This document shows, in pieces, positions 1 through 5,158 of a stretch of DNA of 5,158 bases. The number at the start of each line of letters is the position of its first letter. The first letter of the stretch is position 1. The notes under the pieces are model-generated. The model was not told the DNA's origin and did not search any database. It worked only from the letters and a program-made list of their open reading frames with translations. Position numbers and translations under genes: made by a program. This stretch comes from an uncultured Solirubrobacterales bacterium (GTDB lineage: Bacteria > Actinomycetota > Thermoleophilia > Solirubrobacterales > Solirubrobacteraceae): positions 1-5,158 of the forward strand of contig CAJBIG010000204.1 of the NCBI GenBank assembly GCA_903953065.1, written 5' to 3'.

Positions 1-255
1 GAGCGGAATCCCTGCAGAATCGACCGGGCCTCCAGCGGTTGGGTCCCCTAGCAGTCCGGGCCCGCCGCTGGCGGCGCCACTTGCCGCAACTGGGGTCGTC
101 GTGTTCTCGCAGCCGGCGAGGCCGGCGAGCGTCGTTGCGCCCAGTGCCGCCGCCCCGGTGCGGGCAAAAAGTGAGCGGCGCGAGAGGCCGCTCTTGGGAT
201 CTTCAGGTGCTTTGGACAGAACACCATTCGTACCGCGCTGGGGGTCTGCTGTCAA
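1..255 (-). CDS. Tat-exported lipoprotein, probable polyamine-type ABC transporter substrate-binding protein (N-terminal part, runs off left edge)
   Basis: The first 85 residues are visible and the 3' end lies outside the window. Seen: a polar N-terminus, a twin-arginine motif SRRSLF (Arg26-Arg27), a hydrophobic Ala/Gly/Leu stretch (about 32-48) and a lipobox LAGC with Cys49. A Thr/Ala/Ser/Gly/Pro-rich linker follows, ending in GGPVDSAGIPL. This is the plan of a folded protein exported by Tat and anchored by lipid on the outer face of the membrane. From memory, a linker ending in 'G-[IL]-P-L' just before the mature domain is typical of actinobacterial PotD-like spermidine/putrescine binding proteins; this family call is inference because the binding domain is not visible. 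The frame opens after the upstream Rieske gene's TAG. The only early starts in frame are TTG at 253-255 (chosen) and CTG at 217-219; neither has a good Shine-Dalgarno site. With the TTG start the gap to the Rieske stop is 12 bases, so translational coupling is plausible. A Tat substrate-binding protein of another class, or a Tat redox lipoprotein, remains possible. Confidence 0.72.
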   Translation of the reverse strand, partial: MTADPQRGTNGVLSKAPEDPKSGLSRRSLFARTGAAALGATTLAGLAGCENTTTPVAASGAASGGPGLLGDPTAGGPVDSAGIPL

Positions 256-267
256 ACAGAGGCGGGA

Positions 268-1440
268 CTATTTGCGGGCAGGGACCTCGGCACCGAGCGC
301 TTCGAGGTAGCGCTGGGCGACGATCACGTCAAACTTGTGACCGACGTCCTCCTGCTTCGTGTAGCGGCCGGCCGGCAGCGTGCCGTCGCCGAGACCCTTC
401 TGCGTTAGTTCGCAAACGCCCCAGTCCTCACGGTTTACCTGATCCCAGAACTCAACTGCGTCGCTGGGGTCGAAGTCGGCGGCAGCGATCGTGCGGTCTT
501 CGAAGAGCCACTCGCAGGTCACTTCGGTGAGGTTCGGGGCCTTCGGCCAGAGCGTGTGCAGCATCACGTAATCGGGGTGCAGTGAGACCATCGCGTTGGG
601 GAAGATCGCGAAGTAGAGAACAGTGCGCGTTTCGGCTTCGCTCAGGCCTTCGATCGGCTCGCGGTGGTTGCCGACACCATCCTTGCCCATCGTCTCGGCA
701 TCCTCGGCCAAGTCCATCGAGCCGCCGCACCACGCGCCGTCGCCGCTCATCGTCTCGCCGGTCAGGTAATGCGACAGGCGGTTTAGTTCGGGGTGGATGC
801 CGGGGCAGTGAAGGCATTCGCTGTAGTTCTCGACGATCGTCTTCCAGTTCGCGTTCACCTCGTACACGACCTTTGCGCCGCGGCTGAGTTCGCTGAGGCG
901 GTAGTGCGCGAGCCTTTCGGCTAGGTCGCCTATGTGTTCGGCCGGTGGGCCGGCCTCACCTGAGAGGTCAATCAGCACGAGCCCCTCGACGACTGCGAGA
1001 TCGACCGGCAGTAGGCCCATGCAGCTTGCGTCGAAGTTGTCGAGGTCATCGGTAAATGGCGCGTTCGTCAGCGAGCCGTCGAAACCGTACGACCAAGCGT
1101 GGTAGGAGCAGCGCAGACGGCGCACCTGACCCTCGGGCTCGTCGACGATCTTCGCGCCGCGGTGGCGGCAGCTGTTGATGAATGCTCGTGGCAGGGCGTC
1201 ATCGTCGGCAACGACGAGCACGCTGGTCGGCCCTACCTGAGCGGAGATGTACTGGCCTCGTTCGCGCAACTGGCCGATGTGGCCTACGCAGACCCAGCCG
1301 GACTGAAAGAAGTTCTTCTGCTCCCAGTCGAGGACCGACGGCTCGGTGAAGGCGCTGCCGGGCAACATCGTTGCTTCGGAGAGGCGCGTGCATGTGCGCT
1401 CGACGTCGGCTGCTGTGAAAGGGAAATCAACTTCAGGCAT
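268..1440 (-). CDS. Rieske [2Fe-2S] non-heme iron oxygenase, alpha (catalytic) subunit; possible quaternary-amine/betaine-type oxygenase
   Basis: This is a complete 390-residue protein. The N-terminal Rieske domain (about 40-150) has both cluster half-sites, C91-x-H93 and C111-x2-H114, 17 residues apart. The C-terminal catalytic domain has NWKTIVENYSECLHCPGIHPEL (199-219), giving mononuclear iron ligands His211 and His216; the third ligand is probably Asp333 in FWDQVNRED. The residue that passes electrons between the two iron centres is normally Asp three positions before the first His; here it is Glu208. A Glu at this place is known in carnitine oxygenase CntA and relatives acting on choline, carnitine, glycine betaine or stachydrine. 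Such enzymes hydroxylate an N-methyl or C-N carbon using O2 and electrons from a separate ferredoxin/flavin reductase, which is not in this window. The cytoplasmic location is inferred from the absence of a signal peptide. The ATG start is supported by a GAGGAG site 10 bases upstream. The substrate is unknown; the neighbouring amine-type binding protein gives weak support for a nitrogen compound. Ring-hydroxylation is the alternative, but no small beta subunit is adjacent. Confidence 0.93.
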   Translation of the reverse strand: MPEVDFPFTAADVERTCTRLSEATMLPGSAFTEPSVLDWEQKNFFQSGWVCVGHIGQLRERGQYISAQVGPTSVLVVADDDALPRAFINSCRHRGAKIVDEPEGQVRRLRCSYHAWSYGFDGSLTNAPFTDDLDNFDASCMGLLPVDLAVVEGLVLIDLSGEAGPPAEHIGDLAERLAHYRLSELSRGAKVVYEVNANWKTIVENYSECLHCPGIHPELNRLSHYLTGETMSGDGAWCGGSMDLAEDAETMGKDGVGNHREPIEGLSEAETRTVLYFAIFPNAMVSLHPDYVMLHTLWPKAPNLTEVTCEWLFEDRTIAAADFDPSDAVEFWDQVNREDWGVCELTQKGLGDGTLPAGRYTKQEDVGHKFDVIVAQRYLEALGAEVPARK

Positions 1441-1450
1441 ATCTCTTACG

Positions 1451-1456
1451 CTCCTC
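1451..1456 (-). promoter_or_regulatory. Shine-Dalgarno site of the Rieske oxygenase gene
   Basis: On the minus strand this reads GAGGAG, 10 bases before the ATG at 1438-1440. It is the only strong ribosome binding site among the four starts visible in the window. It fixes the start of the Rieske gene and suggests that this gene is translated independently of the gene before it. Confidence 0.75.
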
Positions 1457-1463
1457 GGTAACG

Positions 1464-1500
1464 CATCAGGCCACTGACGCCACAGTCAGGAACAGTGATG
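1464..1500. repeat. Nested, nearly concentric inverted repeat in the gap before the Rieske gene (candidate operator or RNA hairpin)
   Basis: The outer arms are CATCA (1464-1468) and TGATG (1496-1500). The inner arms are CTGAC (1474-1478) and GTCAG (1485-1489), around a 6-base loop. The two dyads share a centre near 1482 to within half a base. A competing pairing, CACTG (1472-1476) with CAGTG (1493-1497), overlaps them. The element fills the middle of the 80-base gap, ending 7 bases upstream of the GAGGAG site on the transcribed strand. No T-run follows, so an intrinsic terminator is unlikely. An operator for a dimeric repressor or a 5' leader hairpin are both possible. The arms are short enough for chance to remain a real explanation. 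Confidence 0.35.
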
Positions 1501-1520
1501 CTAGAGCGTCTGCGAGCGGT

Positions 1521-3506
1521 TTACCAGTGAACGCCCTTCATCAGATTGGCCATCGCCATCTGCTCAATGCTGGCTTTCTGCTCCGGCGCGGCGTCGCGGC
1601 CTGAGGATGCAGCCGACTCCGGGAATACGCGGAAGGCGGCGTTTAGAACCTGGTCAAGCAGCTTCGGCGCCAGGGCGTAGCCAACCTCGGCGACCGTTCC
1701 AAGCTTCGTGTTGATCTGCTTTGGCTTGCGCTGCAACGCATCGCAGACCATTGAACCAGCCTCGTCGGGTGAGATCGCCGGGAAGTGGTCGTACATCTTC
1801 GTCGGCGCAATCATCGGCGTGCGTACCAGCGGCATGTGGATCGTCGTAAACGTGATGTTGTCGCCGATCAGCTCAGAGCTGACGACTCGCGTCCAAGCGT
1901 CAAGCGCTGCCTTTGAAGCGACGTAAGCGCTGAATCGCGGCGGGCTCGCCTGAACGCCGATCGATGAGACGTTGACAACGTGCCCAAAGCGGCGCTGCTG
2001 CATGTGTGGGATGAAACCCATCACGAGGCGGATTGCGCCGAAGTAGTTGAGCTGCATCGTCCGGTCGTAATCGTGGAAGCGGTCGAGGCTGTTTGCCAGC
2101 GAACGGCGGATCGAGCGGCCGGCGTTGTTGACGATCATGTCGACCGAGGCGTGCTGCGCGAGGATTGTCGCGACCAGCTCGTCGATCGACTCCATGTCGG
2201 ATAGGTCGGCCGAATAGCAGTAGGCGCTGCCGCCGGCCAATTCGATCTCCGCCTTGACCTCTTCGAGCTTGTCGAGCGAGCGCGCTACCAGCAGCGGCGT
2301 GCCGCCAGCGGCGGCTATCTCGAGCGCCGCCGAGCGGCCAATGCCGCTCGAGCCGCCGGTTATCACGACCGTCCGCCCGTTCAGCGCCGCGCGCAGCGAG
2401 CTGCTGGCAAAGCCGCCGGCGTCGAGGTGGTTCTCCCAGTAGTCCCAGATCACCTGCGCGTAATCGGCCAAAGCTGGAACCTCGATGCCGCTCCCGGCCA
2501 GCGCCGCATCGGTCTGTGTCGTGTCAAACGAGCAGGTGAAACCGGTGTGCTCGATTACCTCGGGCGGGATGCCGAACTCGTCGAGCACCGTCTCGGCGAC
2601 GGTCGTCACGCCGGGCAGCGAACGCAGAAGCGCGTTGGTCTGTGCGGCGAGCGGGTCGAGCGGGCCGGCTGGCAGTCGCAGCGCCAGGTGAGGGGCATCT
2701 GCCGCCTTGGCGAAGTCGTTGAGTGCCGCGGCCGAGGACATCATCTTCGGCGAAGCAAGGTGGAACGCGCTCCCGTCGAGCCCCGGCTTGTGGGCGATCT
2801 CGACGATTGCGTCGGCGACAAAATCAACAGGAACGATGTTCGTCTCGCCGATCTCAGGGCCAACCAGTGGAAGCCAGGAGGGGAGAACGTTGCGCGCGCG
2901 TCGGATTGCCTTGAAGAAGTAGTAGGGCCCGTCGACCTTGTCGATCTTGCCGGTCCGCGAATCACCGATCACAACGGCCGGCCGGTAGATCCGCCACGGA
3001 ACCGAGCTGAACTCGCGCACCAGCTTCTCCGATTCAAACTTCGTGCGGTGGTAGGGCGACGGCAGCTTCTGACCCTCGTCGAACATCTGCTCGGTGAATA
3101 TGCCCTCGTAGGAGCCTGCGACGGCTACCGAGGAGACGTGGTGAAGCGTGCCCGGCTCAAGCTCGGCGACGAGCTCCAGCAGGTGAGCGGTGCCACCGGT
3201 GTTGAGCTCCTCGTTGCGGGCTTCGGAGGCTGTCATGTCGTAGATCGCGGCGAGGTGGAAGAGGTGATCAATTTTGCCGCGGTGCTCACCGATCCACTCG
3301 TCGCTGACGCCCATCATCGGCTCCAGCAGGTCGCCGCTGACGATCTTTAGGTTCTCGCCGCCGGGCCAATGCTGTGCCATCGCCTCGAAGCGTTCACGCG
3401 AGCTTTCACGCACGATTGCGTGGACCGTGTCGCCCCGCGCGAGCAGTCGCTGCGCGAGGTTGCCGCCAATGAAGCCTGTTGCGCCGGTTACGAGGTAGGT
3501 CGTCAT
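1521..3506 (-). CDS. Two-domain SDR protein, probable fatty acyl-CoA reductase (AcrA1 / Marinobacter FAR type)
   Basis: This 661-residue protein is a tandem fusion of two Rossmann-fold reductases. Domain 1 (about 1-356) is an extended SDR: nucleotide-binding TGATGFIG (7-14), HLAA (84-87), VSS (124-126), catalytic Y152-x3-K156, and IVPVDFVADAI (224-234). Domain 2 (about 377-605) is a classical SDR: TGGSSGIG (383-390), AD434, NNAG (460-463), Asn487, VSS (513-515) and YVASK with Tyr528 and Lys532. Both active sites look intact. A C-terminal tail (606-661) includes AFRVFPES. The layout and length match actinobacterial AcrA1 (acyl-CoA reductase of mycobacteria) and Marinobacter fatty acyl-CoA reductase, which take acyl-CoA to aldehyde and then to primary alcohol with NAD(P)H, for wax esters or ether lipids. 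The assignment to this family is established from architecture; the substrate is inference. The ATG start has no clear Shine-Dalgarno site and lies 37 bases after the small membrane-protein gene, so coupling or low-efficiency initiation is likely. The alternative is a general bifunctional SDR of unknown substrate. Confidence 0.88.
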   Translation of the reverse strand: MTTYLVTGATGFIGGNLAQRLLARGDTVHAIVRESSRERFEAMAQHWPGGENLKIVSGDLLEPMMGVSDEWIGEHRGKIDHLFHLAAIYDMTASEARNEELNTGGTAHLLELVAELEPGTLHHVSSVAVAGSYEGIFTEQMFDEGQKLPSPYHRTKFESEKLVREFSSVPWRIYRPAVVIGDSRTGKIDKVDGPYYFFKAIRRARNVLPSWLPLVGPEIGETNIVPVDFVADAIVEIAHKPGLDGSAFHLASPKMMSSAAALNDFAKAADAPHLALRLPAGPLDPLAAQTNALLRSLPGVTTVAETVLDEFGIPPEVIEHTGFTCSFDTTQTDAALAGSGIEVPALADYAQVIWDYWENHLDAGGFASSSLRAALNGRTVVITGGSSGIGRSAALEIAAAGGTPLLVARSLDKLEEVKAEIELAGGSAYCYSADLSDMESIDELVATILAQHASVDMIVNNAGRSIRRSLANSLDRFHDYDRTMQLNYFGAIRLVMGFIPHMQQRRFGHVVNVSSIGVQASPPRFSAYVASKAALDAWTRVVSSELIGDNITFTTIHMPLVRTPMIAPTKMYDHFPAISPDEAGSMVCDALQRKPKQINTKLGTVAEVGYALAPKLLDQVLNAAFRVFPESAASSGRDAAPEQKASIEQMAMANLMKGVHW

Positions 3507-3543
3507 CGGGCGAGCCTAACGCAGCGCGTGCTCGTTCGCAGCG

Positions 3544-3837
3544 CTACCAGCCGGCTTGCCAGCTGTCGCCGGCTGCGGACTTGAGCCGCTTGGCTGCGTC
3601 TTTGCGAGCCTCTTTGCGCTTCTCAAGCCGCCACTGCAGCAGGCTCATGCAGAGAATGAAGAGCGGGAAGAAGGCGATCACCATGAAGCCGGTCATCGTC
3701 ACGACGCGGTCGGTCGCCGCTCCGTATGTTCCTTCGCCGCTGATCGGCTCCTGTGGCGATGCGGCGATCGCAGCCGGAGCGATAAGCAGCAGGCTGACGG
3801 CCGAAACTGGGAGCGCGGAGAGAACGCGGAAGGTCAC
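3544..3837 (-). CDS. Small single-pass membrane protein with signal peptide, unknown function
   Basis: This is a 97-residue protein that I cannot place in a named family. Seen: a signal peptide (1-26) with a hydrophobic core VSAVSLLLIAP and an AIAA/SP cleavage site; a short polar segment (27-44, SPQEPISGEGTYGAATDR); a membrane helix (about 45-69, Met/Phe/Leu-rich, ending LQW); then a strongly basic Arg/Lys/Ala tail (70-88) and a Trp-containing end. The charge pattern predicts the mature N-terminus outside and the basic tail in the cytoplasm. The start is GTG; a TAA lies in frame four codons upstream, so no earlier start exists, and a later ATG (Met48) would lose the signal peptide. The intact export signal followed by a positive-inside helix argues for a real gene. 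It sits 20 bases after the hydrolase gene and 37 before the acyl-CoA reductase gene, so it is probably co-transcribed. It might anchor or assist one of these neighbours; that is speculation. Confidence 0.8.
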   Translation of the reverse strand: MTFRVLSALPVSAVSLLLIAPAAIAASPQEPISGEGTYGAATDRVVTMTGFMVIAFFPLFILCMSLLQWRLEKRKEARKDAAKRLKSAAGDSWQAGW

Positions 3838-3857
3838 GCCAAAAGCTTAGCGAATGC

Positions 3858-5158
3858 TCAACGCGTCTTGATCTTCGACTTCAGGAACGGAACCACGGTC
3901 TTGAGGAAATCGTTCGTTGCCGGCGCTGCCAGCAGCGGATCAAGGTGGCTCGTCGAATCCTTGCGGTCAACGATTACAAGGCCGCCCTTGGGAACCTTCG
4001 AGCGCGCCGCAAAGTTCTTCGCACCGTTGACGACGCCATCGCGCGAGCCGCTGAGCGAAGTCTGGAAGGCGTAGTAAGGAACGTTGACGTCCTTGAGATG
4101 CCAGACGCGCAGCCCGAGGACCTTCGCGGCCGGGTTGTTGCGCTCCATCGAGCTGGCGCCGTTGGTGTCAACGTTGAGCCGCGCCGGGTAGTACCAGTCG
4201 ACGCTGTTGGTGCCGTACCGGTTGCCGCCAAAGCCCTTGGCGATGTTCTGAACCGGAGTCACTTCGCCGTTCTCCCAGCCGCGCGGATCGCCCGTTGTGG
4301 CCAGACGGCCGGCGCGCACCTGAATCAGTGAGAGCGCCGCTGGCGAAGTGTCGTTGTCGAAAGCGAAGCCAAGCGCGCCCTCGTTGGTGGTTGGCACGTC
4401 GGCCTTCAAGTACGAAGGCAGCAGCAGGAATGAAGCGAGAACCGAAGGCGCGTTTGGAGCCTTCAGCGCCGCCAGCGCGCCGACCTGAGCGAACGGGCCG
4501 GTTGCCCAAGCGAAGCCCTTCAGCCCCAGAAGGTTGGCCCAAGGGCCGTCTGGGTTCTCGGCAGTGACCTCGAGCTTGGCGAGGTTTGCGCGCGCTGATT
4601 CGGCTGTGTCGGTCGAATCGAATGTTCCGGCAAGGCCGCCGTCGATCGCGACGATTCCGGCGATGTCCTTGTAGCCCGGCTTGCCGCCAAAATCCCAGGC
4701 TGCGTAAGCGGCGGCCATCGAGCCGCCGAGCGAGTGCCCACCGAGGATTACGGTCTTGCCTTGCTTCTTTGCCTGCAGAATCACGGCGCGGGCGTCCTCG
4801 ACCTGCATCTTCATGCCCCAGTTCTTCATGTACTTGAAGTCCTTCGCCTGCTTCGGCACGAACTTCTCCTTCTGCGACGGGTTGAGGGTCCAACCGAGGT
4901 AATAATCGAGCGCCTGCTGCGCCGTCGCCTTGTTGGCGAGCACCTTCTGCATCATTGAGTTGTCCTCGAGCGCCTGCTCGCGGCGGTCCATCGCCCAAAC
5001 CTGAAGGCCAGAGACCTTCTTCGCCAGCTCAGGGCCGACGAGCGCGAAGTTTTCAGCTCCACCGTTGGTGCCCGGGATCAGCAGCAGCACCTTCTTGGCG
5101 CTGCTGGGCCCGTACTTGGTGATGAAGACCTTGTTGTATTTCGCGGGTGTGCCCGGCA
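3858..5158 (-). CDS. Alpha/beta hydrolase (lipase/esterase-like), 5' end beyond the right edge
   Basis: The reading frame stays open to the right edge, so the true start is outside the window. The 22 codons before the GTG at 5088-5090 read PGTPAKYNKVFITKYGPSSA plus KK with no stop. In all, 433 codons including the stop are visible. Counting residues from that internal GTG: a strand then PGTNGG (6-11), a likely oxyanion-hole loop; the nucleophile elbow GHSLGG with Ser120; AIDGG (148-152); and a C-terminal STSHLDPL with probable catalytic His382. The catalytic acid is less clear; Asp351 in SGSRDGVVNG is a candidate. About 260 residues separate Ser from His, much more than in a minimal hydrolase, implying a large cap or lid insert (about 155-330) rich in Ala, Leu and Gly. 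The pre-nucleophile region WAMDRREQALED followed by a long helical stretch is distinctive. It likely cleaves an ester or acyl bond; the substrate is unknown. Export cannot be judged because the N-terminus is missing. Confidence 0.87.
   Translation of the reverse strand, partial: PGTPAKYNKVFITKYGPSSAKKVLLLIPGTNGGAENFALVGPELAKKVSGLQVWAMDRREQALEDNSMMQKVLANKATAQQALDYYLGWTLNPSQKEKFVPKQAKDFKYMKNWGMKMQVEDARAVILQAKKQGKTVILGGHSLGGSMAAAYAAWDFGGKPGYKDIAGIVAIDGGLAGTFDSTDTAESARANLAKLEVTAENPDGPWANLLGLKGFAWATGPFAQVGALAALKAPNAPSVLASFLLLPSYLKADVPTTNEGALGFAFDNDTSPAALSLIQVRAGRLATTGDPRGWENGEVTPVQNIAKGFGGNRYGTNSVDWYYPARLNVDTNGASSMERNNPAAKVLGLRVWHLKDVNVPYYAFQTSLSGSRDGVVNGAKNFAARSKVPKGGLVIVDRKDSTSHLDPLLAAPATNDFLKTVVPFLKSKIKTR

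Noticed and set aside
63..74. GCCGC-TG-GCGGC palindrome as a terminator or operator
   Set aside because: It falls inside the coding frame for the Ala/Ser/Gly linker, where such GC-rich palindromes arise by codon use, and no T-run follows.
225..227. ATG on the minus strand as start of the left-edge lipoprotein
   Set aside because: It is out of frame with the twin-arginine and lipobox region; using it would require a frameshift, for which there is no other sign.
39..530. 163-codon plus-strand frame at the left end
   Set aside because: It is Arg/Ser/Pro-rich low-complexity translation, antisense to both the Tat lipoprotein leader and the Rieske C-terminus; the minus-strand frame explains the sequence far better.
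2427..3350. 307-codon open frame on the plus strand
   Set aside because: It lies wholly antisense to the acyl-CoA reductase gene, has no family motif or ribosome binding site, and reads as Arg/Val/Gly-rich shadow composition expected opposite a GC-rich gene.
3507..3543. Terminator or promoter between the small protein and the acyl-CoA reductase genes
   Set aside because: The 37 bases contain only a repeated GCTGCG and no convincing stem-loop, T-run or -10/-35 pair.
4168..4998. 276-codon minus-strand frame inside the hydrolase gene
   Set aside because: It is a shifted-frame shadow of the hydrolase, very rich in Arg and Gly with no domain, while the overlapping frame has GHSLGG and the other hydrolase motifs.

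Overview
The window is a GC-rich bacterial segment, roughly 60% G+C by eye. It is packed with genes on the minus strand only, with gaps of about 12 to 80 bases. A Tat-type lipoprotein, GTG/TTG starts, sparse Shine-Dalgarno sites and a two-domain acyl-CoA reductase of the type known from mycobacteria and marine wax-ester producers fit an actinobacterium. A deep-branching lineage such as Thermoleophilia/Solirubrobacterales is my guess and is not proven by the sequence.

In the direction of transcription (right to left) the order is as follows. (1) A 5'-truncated alpha/beta hydrolase enters from the right edge and ends at 3858. (2) A 97-residue protein (3837 to 3544) has a signal peptide and one membrane helix. 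(3) A 661-residue tandem SDR protein (3506 to 1521) resembles bacterial fatty acyl-CoA reductases. (4) A Rieske non-heme iron oxygenase alpha subunit (1440 to 268) carries the Glu-type bridging residue seen in quaternary-amine oxygenases. (5) The start of a Tat-exported lipoprotein (255 to 1) runs off the left edge and looks like a polyamine-type ABC transporter substrate-binding protein.

Gaps of 20, 37, 80 and 12 bases suggest one or two transcription units. The hydrolase, small membrane protein and acyl-CoA reductase could form a lipid-related set: ester hydrolysis, then acyl-CoA to fatty alcohol. The Rieske enzyme and the binding protein could form a second set that takes up and oxidatively cleaves an amine or quaternary ammonium compound. 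The 80-base gap between the two sets is the longest and is the only one with both a clear ribosome binding site and a nested inverted repeat, so it is the most likely place for a regulatory boundary. These pathway links are inference from order and family.

No RNA gene, CRISPR array, insertion sequence or convincing terminator was seen. I do not see strong evidence for a wholly new system. The points most worth a second look are the overlooked Tat lipoprotein at the left edge, the possible amine-oxidation pair, the small membrane protein, and the concentric dyad at 1464-1500.
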